Shown in pieces: positions 34,379 through 43,831 of a stretch of 64,000 nt of DNA. The DNA comes from Flavobacteriaceae bacterium GF1 (lineage in GTDB: Bacteria > Bacteroidota > Bacteroidia > Flavobacteriales > Flavobacteriaceae). Within the stretch, counting starts at the first letter, position 1, and each line of letters begins with the position of its first letter. The notes under the pieces were generated by a model that saw nothing but the letters and a program-made list of their open reading frames with translations, made no database searches and had not been told where the DNA came from. The stretch spans positions 1-64,000 of the forward strand of contig WNKP01000002.1 in the NCBI GenBank assembly GCA_009797885.1, written 5' to 3'. Made by a program: the position numbers and the translations under genes.

Positions 34379-35287
34379 CTAATCGTTCTTTCTCGCTAGT
34401 TCAATGGCATCCCTGGTGATTCCAACTTGGAAATCGAACAAGGCATGTCCTATTCTTTTAATAGCTATCGTATCGGTAAGGTCGATACCGTTAACGGTAA
34501 AGAGGTTGTTTTTCAAACGTTGCTTTTTCCGGATGTGATTTGAATCGTCCAGTAAGAGTAGCGCGGTATCCCTAAAGATGTCATGGATACCTTCCGAGAC
34601 TTCAAAAATGCCGTAGCGTTCTTGAAATCCAATCCACTTTTCATAATCGAAATATTCGGGAATGTATCGTACTACAGGTTTACCCTGCCAGTCCCGATTT
34701 AATTCTTCCGAAACCGTTTTGAGCCCTTTCTGGTTGCCCCCGCTATCCCCTAGAAGGATAATTTCGGTGAAGCCATGGTGTTTAAGGCTGATAGCGATGT
34801 CCCTAACAAGGTGTTGGAAAGTTTGTTGCGAAACACCTAGGGTCCCGGGATAACGCAACAAACCACTTGGACCTTTCAAATGCCCTTGGGGAACATAGGG
34901 AACAATAGTAGCTACAAGGGTGTTTCCTAATTGCGAAGCAATGCCCTTAGCCAGGTTTTCCATAATGATGTTATGCTTATCCGTAACCATGTAAGGACCG
35001 TTCATTTCCAACCCTCCAGTACCTATGATTACGGTAGTATATCCCTGTTTTATAAGGTCCCTTATTTCCATCCAGGTCATATTTTTGAGTAACAGCTCTT
35101 TTTGAAGCGGGATAGGTCTAGGTTTGTCCATAGGGGGAGCGGTGCGGGATGGATCTTTTAGGACATCAATTCCCTTGAACTCTTTTTGCGAAAAAGATGC
35201 GAAGCAGGTGGACGAGCAAAGTACCACAATCAGTAATTGCTTCAATTTATTCAAATTTTTGTGCGTCACGGACGATTTTTTCTTCAT
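34379..35287 (-). CDS. Exported creatininase-family protein with altered metal ligands
   Basis: Start at the ATG at 35287 (MKKKSSVTHK); a signal peptide follows (KLKQLLIVVLCSSTCFASFSQ). The usual creatininase block ExHGPHLPxxTD is GLEMNGPYMVTDKHN, so the Glu and Asp remain but the first His is Asn. The later NGHGGN is GDSGGNQ. The fold is likely conserved while metal use differs. Family members hydrolyse cyclic amides; a lactone or ester substrate for a periplasmic sugar acid is possible (inference). It overlaps the end of the enolase gene upstream by 41 nt. Confidence 0.7.
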   Translation of the reverse strand: MKKKSSVTHKNLNKLKQLLIVVLCSSTCFASFSQKEFKGIDVLKDPSRTAPPMDKPRPIPLQKELLLKNMTWMEIRDLIKQGYTTVIIGTGGLEMNGPYMVTDKHNIIMENLAKGIASQLGNTLVATIVPYVPQGHLKGPSGLLRYPGTLGVSQQTFQHLVRDIAISLKHHGFTEIILLGDSGGNQKGLKTVSEELNRDWQGKPVVRYIPEYFDYEKWIGFQERYGIFEVSEGIHDIFRDTALLLLDDSNHIRKKQRLKNNLFTVNGIDLTDTIAIKRIGHALFDFQVGITRDAIELARKND

Positions 35288-36446
35288 TCGGAACCAGACC
35301 GAAGCCCGGCTCATCAGATAGTTTTATCTGTCCTTCCTTTAACTCCAAATTGTTCTTGAAATATTTCTGCAAGTCCCATTCCCTTCGTTCCCCACCAAAT
35401 TCCTGGAATTCGGCAGCATTGTGAATGCTGGAAATGATGTGGTACGCCGCTGCAGTGGCCAGGGTGGGTCTTACATTATGGCACATTACCGGAATATCGA
35501 AAGAGGAGGCCAAAGCCGCGATTTTCCTTCCTTCCGTTACACCACCCGATTTGAAGAAATCCGGATTGATGATATCCACTTTTCCTATGGTGATCAAATC
35601 GCGAAACATCCAACGGGTATATTCATGTTCACCCGCAGTGACGGGAACTTGGAGCTCCGAGGCAACTTGGGCCAAGGCAGCGTAATTATGTTCCGCAATG
35701 GGTTCCTCCATGCTGGCAATGTTATATTTTTCATAGAGTTCCTTTCCCACTTGTATGGCACGGTACGGCGAATAGCCGTTATTGGCATCAAAAAATAACG
35801 GAATATCATAACCAATGGCATCTCGAATCGCCTTTACGGTCTCAAAGCTGGGATCTGGTCTGGGATTGATGTTCAATTGCCGGATCTGCATGCGAATTTT
35901 TACGGCTTTATATCCCTTTTTTACAAAGTCCAAGGCTTTTTTGGCACAAGCTTTGGGTGTCATCGGGTTTTTGGTTCCTCTCCCAAAACTTCCGTACACC
36001 TTTATAGTTTGATCGTAAGGCCCCCCGAGAAGTTGATAGATTGGTAGGTTCAGCAGTTTCCCCTTTAAATCCCAAAGGGCGTAATCTATCCCGGCCATGG
36101 CACCGAGCATGATTCCGTTGGGACCACTGTCAATAGCCTTAAAAAAGAGGTGATTCCATATCGGTTCCGTATCAAAGGGTCTTTTACCCTTTAAACGTGG
36201 GGCCATTTCATTGATGATGAGCGCTATGGTGGTTTTGGGGAATTTATTACTGGCTTCCCCCCAACCCACAGCGCCGCTGTCCGATTCTATCCTTACAAAA
36301 AGGGCCTTGGGGAGCAGATACGCCCGCACAGATTTTATCCTGGTTTGCGATAATGCCCGATTCTCCAGGCCGAAGTTGTTGTCTCGGAACCATGTTCCCA
36401 AAAGCTGTTCTCGGGTCATTGTATAGGTTTCTTTTGATTTCATCAT
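35247..36446 (-). CDS. Enolase-superfamily sugar-acid dehydratase (MR subgroup)
   Basis: 399 aa without signal peptide. Catalytic set of the mandelate-racemase subgroup: K183 in KIRMQ, metal ligands D220 (FFDANNGY), E248 (MEEP), E273 (GEHEYTRW), D297 and H323 of the His-Asp dyad (MCHN). The GEHEYTRW segment is seen in L-rhamnonate/galactonate-type acid-sugar dehydratases. It would remove water from an aldonate to give a 2-keto-3-deoxy acid. It is a close tandem paralogue of the next gene, 3 nt apart. Confidence 0.85.
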   Translation of the reverse strand: MMKSKETYTMTREQLLGTWFRDNNFGLENRALSQTRIKSVRAYLLPKALFVRIESDSGAVGWGEASNKFPKTTIALIINEMAPRLKGKRPFDTEPIWNHLFFKAIDSGPNGIMLGAMAGIDYALWDLKGKLLNLPIYQLLGGPYDQTIKVYGSFGRGTKNPMTPKACAKKALDFVKKGYKAVKIRMQIRQLNINPRPDPSFETVKAIRDAIGYDIPLFFDANNGYSPYRAIQVGKELYEKYNIASMEEPIAEHNYAALAQVASELQVPVTAGEHEYTRWMFRDLITIGKVDIINPDFFKSGGVTEGRKIAALASSFDIPVMCHNVRPTLATAAAYHIISSIHNAAEFQEFGGERREWDLQKYFKNNLELKEGQIKLSDEPGFGLVPNEEKIVRDAQKFE

Positions 36447-36449
36447 GGA

Positions 36450-37697
36450 TTAATTCAAGGCGTCTTTAAGTAGTATTTTTTCATCCATTTCTAGACCCCA
36501 ACCGGGTCCTGTTGGTACACTTAAGTATCCGTTCTGGAACTCCAAATCGTTTTTGAAGTATTTCTGAAGCCCCATCCAAGGTCTTGGTCCAACATACTCC
36601 TGGTACTCCATCGCGTTGGGCTGACTTGCGGCGAATTGCAGACCGGCCGAAGTACCGATCATAGGATAGGCACTGTGAATCATAAAACGTTTGTCAAAGG
36701 CCGAGGCCATCTGGGCTATTTTTAAACATTCGCTCATACCGCCGCTTTTGAGTAAATCCGGATTGATGATATCCACATTGCCTATTTGTATCAAATCCCT
36801 GAACTGCCAACGGGTATATTCATGTTCACCAGCGGTTATTGGGAAATCCAGAGCCGTGGAAACCTCGTTTAACGCATGATAGTTGTTCATGGTAACCGGT
36901 TCTTCAATGGTGGCAATGTTGTAAAGCTCCCTAAGTTTTTTCCCCACTTCTATGGCCCTATGTGGTGTATAGCCATTGTTGGCATCGAAAAAAATGGTCA
37001 TGTCATCGCCTACAGCGGCCCTCACTTCTTTTACCGTATCGAAGCTAGGGTCTGGATTGGGATCTATATTCAATTGCCTAATCTGCATCCTTACCTTGAT
37101 GGCCGTATAGCCCAGTTCGGCAAAAGCTGTAGCGATTTTGGCCATTTCAATGGGTGTTTTTTTCTTTCTGCCCCCATATTTTTTCTTTTCATGGGAGTAC
37201 ACGTTGGCCCCAAAACTGCCATAACATTTGACTTTATCTCTAAAACGCCCACCTATGATATCGGAAACAGGTACGCCCATGGCTTTTCCCTTTATATCCC
37301 AGAGAGCGTTATCTATGCCTGCCAACGCACCTGCAACGAGCCCGTAACTACCTTCATCATATGACTTAAAGTACATGTAGTTCCAAATGGCGTCAATGGC
37401 CATAGGGTTCTTGCCAATAAGATGTTTTACAACCACTTCTTCCAGAAATATCTTCCCCAAAGGCCGAAAATCCTTGTCCGATTCCCCCCAACCCGTTATT
37501 CCGGCATTAGTTTCCACTTTTACATAAGAAGCATACGGAACAACTATGGGTGTGATTTTGGTAATTTTTAATCCAAAACTGTCCTCAATGGTAGCCTGGT
37601 TATCCCATGTCTTCAAAGCTGCGGCCATCTTTTCTGGCCCCAAAAGTGCAAAGGCACTGGCCAAGGAAGTACTCCCTAAAAACTTTCGTCGGTTCAT
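36450..37697 (-). CDS. Tat-exported enolase-superfamily dehydratase, paralogue of 35247
   Basis: 415 aa. Starts MNRRKFLGSTSLASAFALLG, a twin-arginine signal. Core residues repeat those of its neighbour: VKIRMQ, FFDANNGYTPHRA, IEEP, TAGEHEYTRWQFRDLI, DIINPDLLKSGG, MIHS (His). The shared RMQIRQLNIxPxPDPSF stretch shows recent duplication. If exported folded, it would dehydrate an aldonate in the periplasm. First gene of the minus-strand operon after the TonB receptor terminator. Confidence 0.85.
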   Translation of the reverse strand: MNRRKFLGSTSLASAFALLGPEKMAAALKTWDNQATIEDSFGLKITKITPIVVPYASYVKVETNAGITGWGESDKDFRPLGKIFLEEVVVKHLIGKNPMAIDAIWNYMYFKSYDEGSYGLVAGALAGIDNALWDIKGKAMGVPVSDIIGGRFRDKVKCYGSFGANVYSHEKKKYGGRKKKTPIEMAKIATAFAELGYTAIKVRMQIRQLNIDPNPDPSFDTVKEVRAAVGDDMTIFFDANNGYTPHRAIEVGKKLRELYNIATIEEPVTMNNYHALNEVSTALDFPITAGEHEYTRWQFRDLIQIGNVDIINPDLLKSGGMSECLKIAQMASAFDKRFMIHSAYPMIGTSAGLQFAASQPNAMEYQEYVGPRPWMGLQKYFKNDLEFQNGYLSVPTGPGWGLEMDEKILLKDALN

Positions 37698-37733
37698 AAA
37701 AGCTTTTTATTGGTTATTCGTCGTCAAAAAAGA

Positions 37734-37761
37734 ACAGCCCCACTTTAATGAGCGAGGCTGT
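37734..37761 (-). terminator. Terminator after the first TonB receptor gene
   Basis: On the minus strand ACAGCCTCGC...GTGGGGCTGT with an imperfect stem, followed by TCTTTTTT. It lies about 22-50 nt beyond the receptor stop. Confidence 0.55.
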
Positions 37762-37783
37762 ATTTTCAATGTTTTTAGTATGG

Positions 37784-40621
37784 TTACAGGTTAAATGAGA
37801 TTCCAAAACGCGCTTGAAATCCGAAGTCCCTGAAATTGGATACCCGGCTAATATCACCAATGTACTCACGTTGTGGGGCATTTGTGAAGTTTACCAATTC
37901 TGTAAAAAATCGTAAACCGTTCTTGAATGTATAGGAAGCATTGGCGTCGAATTGCACTCTTCTATCTCGTATCACATTGTTGTCGCCAGCAACGATCCTA
38001 TCGCTTCTAATCGCCTCTACTGTATCATCTTGAAAGTTCATATTGATACGTGCTGAGAATCCACCTTTATCAAAAGTAAGTGCACTGTTCAGGGTATGTG
38101 GCGCTTGACCGGGCAGTCGATTTTCTTCAGCACCAGGTTCTATTATTGCTTCACTATCCGTGTAGGTATAGTTGAAATAAATGCCAAAATGACGTATGGC
38201 GTTCGAAATAAATGCCAGGTTGGTCTGTATATTGACCTCGATACCGAACAGGGTGGCATCTTCACCGTTTTGCGGCTGTATCACTTCATTATAGCCTACA
38301 AATTGGTCGGCACGTGGAAACTCGTTTCCCTCAACATTTTGAAATGTCTGTTCCCAGACAAAACCATCTATTTTCTTGTAAAATGCACCTGCTGAAACAA
38401 TACCTACATTACCCAGATAGCGCTCAAAGAAAACATCGAAATTGTTTGAGGTAGGAACTTCTAAGTTTGGATTTCCTATGGTCGCTTCAAGGTCAATAAT
38501 ATTTCTGTTCACTCTAGGTAATAGGTTCACAAAATTCGGTCGTGCATAGCCCCTAGTGTAAGCAGCTCTAAAATTGGTAAGATTGTTCAATTCATATTTG
38601 ATTTGAAGGTTAGGCAATAATACACTGTAATTGTTGCCTCCCGTGATGGGTGAAATTGATAAAACTTCACCATCATCATCTACTTGTACATCTTGCGCAC
38701 TATAATCTACTTTGACATCTTCATTACGGATACCCGCTAGAATGTTAAACTTACCGGTTCGTAGGGTCGCCATAAAATAACCAGCGTTGGTGTTCTCCTC
38801 TGCTTGATAGTCGAATTCTGCTTGGGTAATAATATCTTCATTTGTATTGCTTTCAAATTGCTCTGGGTTATTGTTAAAATAATCGCGTACGTCACCAGGT
38901 ACTATTTCAAATCCAAAGGGGACTTCGTTTTGCAACCAATTGTCCCGTACAAAACCGGTTCCCAAAAAATTCGCCAAAGTAACATCGTCATCTCCTTCAA
39001 AATCAAACCTTCTCTGATTATTCCTTGCGCTGGACTGGTTAATTCTATTTTTGTATCCCGCTTGTAATACAAGAAGGGAATTACCAATATTAAATGATCG
39101 CTGAACATTGATTTTTGCGGTGCTCGCATTTGATTCCACAATACGGTCCAATAATCTGAACCTTTGAAAGATATCAAAATCTTCTGGGTTAAAATCATCA
39201 CCTGGCTGTCCCCCCAAAGGGAAAAATATTGGAAAGTCGGTATTCAGGTTTTCAATACCTAAGTCAATGCCACGTCCTTCAAATCGGCCATCAAAGCCAT
39301 TTTCATCACGTTGACCACCTGAATATGCATATCCACCAAACAATTTATAATCACCAATCTTAAAATTACCATCAACGTTGAAAGACGCTGTGAATCGAGT
39401 TACAACTCGATCTCGAAAGTCCTGTCTGACCCGAGCATCAGGAAATTCTGTTGGAGAGACAAAATCACCATTTCGTGGTCGAAATATTTTACGTTGACGA
39501 TCTTCATCCTCTTCTATAGTAGCGTAATTGAATTTTGCTACAATAAAATTTTCGTTGTCAAAACGGTAATCAGAGGTCACACTCGCCCCTTGTCGTGTGC
39601 GTATTTGAGGTCTTACAACAAGTTCATGCTCCCTGTTATACCATAATTCGGTACCTGGATTGCTTTCAAACTCATCGTCAGTTATCCAATCGGCGACTGT
39701 TTCATCCTGCGTTTGATCGGTTTGATTATAAGAATAGCTAAAAAGCATACCGAACGCCCCGTTTGGGTTTTTTTCGTTAACTGCAAAACGTTTGTTGAAA
39801 TTGAGGTTGGCACGATAGTTTTCACCGTCGGTAAGGCTATTATAGCCCGCGCCCAACTCTGTTTTAATGTTCCATGTAGGCCTTTTTGCCACGGGAGTAG
39901 ATAGATCTATAGTACCCCCGATGGCGTCGCCATCTTGTGCTGGAGTTATTGTTTTTGTCACCTCAATTTGACCCAATTGATCAACAGGAAACTGAAAAAG
40001 TTGGGGAGTACGGTCAAAGGATGTACCTGTGTTTTGTATTTGTTCTCCATTGATTGTTACGGTTGTGTAATTGGCGGGAGTACCTCTAATAAAAGCCTGC
40101 GCACCTTCCCCATTATCCAACTGAATATTGATACCCGGTATTCTTTGCAGTGCATCTGCAACGTTCAGGTCTGGAAAGCGTGAAATCAAATCGGTTGAGA
40201 CTACATTTTTAATATTGTCCGCTACTCGTTGTTGGTTCAATGCCTTTTGTTGACCTTCCAGGTTGGCTGAAATCACAACTTCGTCCAAGCTAGTTGTTGT
40301 CTCATCCATTTTCACGATAATGTTTGTGAGGTCTTGTACTTGTGAAAGGTCTACCTCTTCATCCGCGAATCCCAAGTAGCTGACCACCAGGGTTGCCGAT
40401 TGTGCATTGTCGTATTGAATTAGGAATGCACCGTCAAATTCGGTGATTACCCCGATTGAGGTACCCTTGATAAAAACAGAAGCCCCTGCCAAAGGTATAT
40501 TGGTTTGCGAGTCCAATATGGTTCCGGAGATTTCTTGTGCCCGAAGACCAGCAGCGGTAAAGAGCATTAGTGTGGAAACGATTACCACATGCCTTAAATG
40601 ATTTCTGAATACTTTTTTCAT
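37784..40621 (-). CDS. TonB-dependent receptor, no SusD partner
   Basis: About 945 aa from the ATG at 40621 (MKKVFRNHLRHVV), with signal peptide to GLRAQ. A carboxypeptidase-like domain comes next (EISGTILDSQTNIPLAGASVF), then a plug with ADALQRIPGINIQ and AQAFIRGTPANYTTVTINGE, and a barrel ending RFGISFNL. The plug is of the Caulobacter/Xanthomonas type (TonB-Xanth-Caul) rather than SusC. No SusD-like lipoprotein lies anywhere in the island. It probably imports oligosaccharides or uronates from the glycan. A perfect 18-bp palindrome precedes it. Confidence 0.9.
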   Translation of the reverse strand: MKKVFRNHLRHVVIVSTLMLFTAAGLRAQEISGTILDSQTNIPLAGASVFIKGTSIGVITEFDGAFLIQYDNAQSATLVVSYLGFADEEVDLSQVQDLTNIIVKMDETTTSLDEVVISANLEGQQKALNQQRVADNIKNVVSTDLISRFPDLNVADALQRIPGINIQLDNGEGAQAFIRGTPANYTTVTINGEQIQNTGTSFDRTPQLFQFPVDQLGQIEVTKTITPAQDGDAIGGTIDLSTPVAKRPTWNIKTELGAGYNSLTDGENYRANLNFNKRFAVNEKNPNGAFGMLFSYSYNQTDQTQDETVADWITDDEFESNPGTELWYNREHELVVRPQIRTRQGASVTSDYRFDNENFIVAKFNYATIEEDEDRQRKIFRPRNGDFVSPTEFPDARVRQDFRDRVVTRFTASFNVDGNFKIGDYKLFGGYAYSGGQRDENGFDGRFEGRGIDLGIENLNTDFPIFFPLGGQPGDDFNPEDFDIFQRFRLLDRIVESNASTAKINVQRSFNIGNSLLVLQAGYKNRINQSSARNNQRRFDFEGDDDVTLANFLGTGFVRDNWLQNEVPFGFEIVPGDVRDYFNNNPEQFESNTNEDIITQAEFDYQAEENTNAGYFMATLRTGKFNILAGIRNEDVKVDYSAQDVQVDDDGEVLSISPITGGNNYSVLLPNLQIKYELNNLTNFRAAYTRGYARPNFVNLLPRVNRNIIDLEATIGNPNLEVPTSNNFDVFFERYLGNVGIVSAGAFYKKIDGFVWEQTFQNVEGNEFPRADQFVGYNEVIQPQNGEDATLFGIEVNIQTNLAFISNAIRHFGIYFNYTYTDSEAIIEPGAEENRLPGQAPHTLNSALTFDKGGFSARINMNFQDDTVEAIRSDRIVAGDNNVIRDRRVQFDANASYTFKNGLRFFTELVNFTNAPQREYIGDISRVSNFRDFGFQARFGISFNL

Positions 40622-40804
40622 TTTGTTTGGTTTAGTTTTTCCGATACTCTTGTTCAAATCCAAAAGAGCTGAAATGGTAGCTTGCGATTACCGGTTCGAA
40701 TATGGATTTGGCATTAAAACGCCCCATAATTGATGTTCCCTTAACATAAGGTTGAAAAAAGTATCATTTTCAAAAATTGAACCCCTTGAATATCGGAATC
40801 CCAT

Positions 40805-40822
40805 AATTGCTTTAAAGCAATT
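40805..40822. promoter_or_regulatory. 18-bp perfect palindrome upstream of TonB receptor
   Basis: AATTGCTTTAAAGCAATT, about 180 bp before the receptor start and 100 bp after the sigma-factor stop. It differs from the LacI-type operator TGCAATCGATTGCA but shares the ATTGC half. It could be a protein-binding site or a hairpin. The rest of 40622-40924 shows no gene. Confidence 0.4.
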
Positions 40823-40924
40823 TGGGGAGGGAAGGAATCGAGGCTACTGATGCCTTATCAAAAACATGTATCCTAAGGGAATAGGCAGTTTATTGAGGTA
40901 AGTATGCAGAAGGTGAGGGCCTAA

Positions 40925-41482
40925 CTAAGAATATTGCACATGTAGGTATTCCTTGATGTTCTTCATGGCGAGGGCTATATGAACCTCCACGGTTCTTGGG
41001 GATATATTCATTTTTTCACCAATTTCCTTATAGCTGAGGGATTCGTCCCTACTAAGCTTGAAAGCCATCTTTCGTTTTTCAGGGAGCAAATCGATAGCGT
41101 AGTTGATAAGTTGCGAGAGTTCTTTGACCTCCAATTGTTTTTCGAGTGAATGCTCTGCATTTGTTGTAACGACATTAAAGTGGTCGCAATACTTTCTGTA
41201 GCTGTTTAATTTTCTAAAATCGCTGATGATTTTGTTCTTCACCAGAACAAAAAGGAAATACTTTATGGATTTATCACGGTCCAACTCGGCCCTTTTCTCC
41301 CAAACTTTCAAAAAAACCTCCTGGGCTATATCATTGGCCATTTCCTTGTTGCCACAAATGTAAAAGGCATAGTTGGTGACCGGTCCAATGTACCGTTCAA
41401 ATAAAATCTTGAAGGATTCGGTGCAATCCTGATTGATAGCCGCTATTAGCGTATTGTCAGAGGAAGGAGATGAGGTGGGCAT
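40925..41482 (-). CDS. ECF sigma factor, FecI-type
   Basis: 185 aa. Region 2 (FKILFERYIGPVTNYAFYICGNKEMANDIAQEVFLKVWE) and region 4 (LPEKRKMAFKLSRDESLSYKEIGEKMNISPRTVEVHIALAMKNIKEYL). It should be held by the FecR anti-sigma at 42875 and drive receptor genes of the locus. A LacI-type operator starts 14 nt upstream of its ATG, linking the two control layers. The neighbour on the other side is the receptor gene at 37784. Confidence 0.93.
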   Translation of the reverse strand: MPTSSPSSDNTLIAAINQDCTESFKILFERYIGPVTNYAFYICGNKEMANDIAQEVFLKVWEKRAELDRDKSIKYFLFVLVKNKIISDFRKLNSYRKYCDHFNVVTTNAEHSLEKQLEVKELSQLINYAIDLLPEKRKMAFKLSRDESLSYKEIGEKMNISPRTVEVHIALAMKNIKEYLHVQYS

Positions 41483-41495
41483 TAGTCTAGTTCAG

Positions 41496-41509
41496 TGCAA
41501 TCGATTGCA
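41496..41509. promoter_or_regulatory. LacI-type operator upstream of sigma factor
   Basis: TGCAATCGATTGCA, a perfect 14-bp palindrome of LacI/GalR shape, ending 14 nt before the sigma-factor ATG. The same sequence occurs at 54213-54226 beside the lacI gene, and a one-base variant lies at 54098-54111. Confidence 0.75.
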
Positions 41510-41738
41510 TCAAATATAGAAATTATTGTAAAATAATCATTTTATTTCTGTTAAAAATTAGGATTCAATAAGATTCCCCTTAAAAAAAAATGTATACGGT
41601 AATTTTTACTTAATCCTTTTGTATGAAGATACTTTCAAATAAGGGTATGTGGTCCTTATATCGTATTATGGATGACCAATAAGTTTATACATCGGTGTTT
41701 TCTGCGGTCAGATAATTCCAAAATAAAACGTCGGGAAG

Positions 41739-42803
41739 ATGACACAAAAGACCAACTTCAATATTGCGGTGATTCCTGGTGATGGAATAGGGAAACCAGT
41801 AATCGAACAAGGCATAAGGGTATTGGAAAAAGTGGCCGGGCAGTTGGGAATCTCTTTCGATTGGGCGCACTTTGATTGGAGCTGTGAGCATTTTCATAAA
41901 GCTGGTAAAATGATGCCCGAAGATGGTCTGGAACAATTAAAAAGACACCATGCGATTTATCTTGGGGCAGTGGGCTATCCCGGAGTCCCGGACCATATAT
42001 CGCTATGGGGATTGCTTATTCCCATACGCAGGGTTTTTCAGCAATATGCTTGTATACGACCTGTTCGGTTGTTTGAGGGGGTGCCTTCTCCTCTGGCAGG
42101 AGTCGGACCAGGTGATGTGGACTTTGTCGTAGTCAGGGAAAACAATGAGGGCGAGTATTCGGAAATCGGAGGGAGAATTTTTCAAGGTACAGATGCTGAG
42201 GTGGTCTCCCAGCAAACCCTCTTTTCCAAAAAGGGAGTCGATAGAATATTGCACTACGCTTTTGATTTAGCCTGTCGTCGTAAAGGAAAAATAACTTCGG
42301 CCACCAAATCCAACGGAATTATGCATACCATGCCTTTTTGGGATGAACGTTTCGCCATTTTAGCGAAAAAATATCCCCAAGTACAGACAAACCAGTTCCA
42401 TATCGACATTTTGACTGCACATTTTGTGCAGCATCCACAATGGTTCGATGTAGTGGTAGGCTCTAACCTATTTGGCGATATTCTTTCCGATTTAGGACCC
42501 GCAGTAGCTGGAACTATTGGGATAGCAGCTTCAGCTAACATCAATCCGGAAGGTCAGTTTCCGTCCATGTTTGAACCAGTACATGGTTCTGCACCCGATA
42601 TTGCTGGCAAAGGTATAGCCAATCCTATCGGAGCAATTTGGGCAGGAGCCATGATGCTAGAACATCTTGGCTATAAAGAAGGTCATGATCTTATTCTTGG
42701 GGCCATTGAAAGAGTGGTGAAGCATCAATCGGGTAAGACCAGGGATATGGGAGGAACGGCTACTACCATGGAATGTGCAAACGCCATTTTAAATGAGATC
42801 TAG
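41739..42803 (+). CDS. Tartrate/D-malate-type dehydrogenase (isocitrate/isopropylmalate family)
   Basis: 354 aa. Start [12 protein letters not shown]; the diagnostic [16 protein letters not shown]...ACIRPVRL separates tartrate/D-malate dehydrogenases from isopropylmalate dehydrogenase. Metal-binding DILSDLGP and [11 protein letters not shown] are present. It oxidises a D-malate-like or tartrate-like acid with NAD+, often with decarboxylation. It heads the plus-strand run that contains fecR, the second receptor and the sugar-dehydrogenase genes, so it probably works on a four-carbon acid of the pathway. Confidence 0.9.
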   Translation: MTQKTNFNIAVIPGDGIGKPVIEQGIRVLEKVAGQLGISFDWAHFDWSCEHFHKAGKMMPEDGLEQLKRHHAIYLGAVGYPGVPDHISLWGLLIPIRRVFQQYACIRPVRLFEGVPSPLAGVGPGDVDFVVVRENNEGEYSEIGGRIFQGTDAEVVSQQTLFSKKGVDRILHYAFDLACRRKGKITSATKSNGIMHTMPFWDERFAILAKKYPQVQTNQFHIDILTAHFVQHPQWFDVVVGSNLFGDILSDLGPAVAGTIGIAASANINPEGQFPSMFEPVHGSAPDIAGKGIANPIGAIWAGAMMLEHLGYKEGHDLILGAIERVVKHQSGKTRDMGGTATTMECANAILNEI

Positions 42804-42874
42804 GAATTATATAGGGAATCCGAACTTCTTTTGCCTAAAACAAATATATTTATAGCCATGAAAACTCATCCATA

Positions 42875-43828
42875 ATGTCCAAGCAAGACCGCAAGCCAAC
42901 AGATGAGGAATGGATGGATTTTTTTCAGGGCAAGAGCTCGGAAGAAGCATACATCAGGCTCAAATCCCTCATGGAACAAGGGGAAGCTGATGAGGTCATG
43001 GAAAGACTGTTCGAAACGCAGTTTTCCGCGGACCAGGAATCAGCTTTGAAGGTGGATTCCGTCGAGTCGTTTGCAAACCTTCAGGAAAAGATGGAACCCA
43101 AGCGTAAGCGGAACACCAAGCGTTTGCCCTATAAATGGATAGCCTTTGCGGCTTCATTGGCTTTGCTATTGACTTTGGGCATCATGTTTCAGCTTAGGGA
43201 GGATGCATCCGTTATACAGTTCTCCAGCGGCGGTATGGAAATTAGAAAGGTAACCCTACCGGATGGCTCAGAGATTACGTTGAATGCCAACAGCACTATT
43301 TCATATATAGAAGAAGAAGGTAAAAGAGCCGTTCTGCTTTCGGGCGAGGCTTTTTTTGATGTTGCCCGTAACGAGAAAATACCTTTTGTAATCACGGTTA
43401 GGCATACAGAAGTTACCGTGCTGGGAACTTCTTTTAATGTCAAGGCAATAAATTCGGAAGAGACGGTGGTCAGTGTAAGGTCGGGTAAGGTCCAAGTGGA
43501 TAATGGTAATCATCAGACGGTTCTTATACAGAATGAACAAGCGATTTCCAGTGCTCTGGCATTGCATAAAAGTGAAGCCAATGAACACAATACTTCTTGG
43601 ATGCAGAAGCGATTGGTCTATGATAGTGTGCCGTTAAAATTGATTTTCATGGATATCGAATCTTGGTACGGTATCAATATAATCTCCGATACTGCCATAG
43701 ATACAATTCCTTACACGGCATCGGTCAATTTGGACAAGGGGCTGGATGTTTTCCTTCAAAACCTTAGTATTTCTGAGAATATCAATTTCACCGTATCTAG
43801 GGATAACGTGAGCTTGAGCAAAAAGTAA
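42875..43828 (+). CDS. FecR-type anti-sigma factor
   Basis: 317 aa. N-terminal cytoplasmic part, one transmembrane helix (WIAFAASLALLLTLGIMF, about residues 90-107), then the FecR domain (VTLPDGSEITLNANSTISY, LSGEAFFDVARNEKIPFVI) and a DUF4974-like C-terminus (VYDSVPLKLIFMDIESWYGINI). It binds the sigma factor at 40925 and receives the signal from the transducer receptor 4 nt downstream. Unusually, the sigma gene is on the other strand, 1.4 kb away, with the dehydrogenase gene between. Confidence 0.93.
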   Translation: MSKQDRKPTDEEWMDFFQGKSSEEAYIRLKSLMEQGEADEVMERLFETQFSADQESALKVDSVESFANLQEKMEPKRKRNTKRLPYKWIAFAASLALLLTLGIMFQLREDASVIQFSSGGMEIRKVTLPDGSEITLNANSTISYIEEEGKRAVLLSGEAFFDVARNEKIPFVITVRHTEVTVLGTSFNVKAINSEETVVSVRSGKVQVDNGNHQTVLIQNEQAISSALALHKSEANEHNTSWMQKRLVYDSVPLKLIFMDIESWYGINIISDTAIDTIPYTASVNLDKGLDVFLQNLSISENINFTVSRDNVSLSKK

Positions 43829-43831
43829 TGA

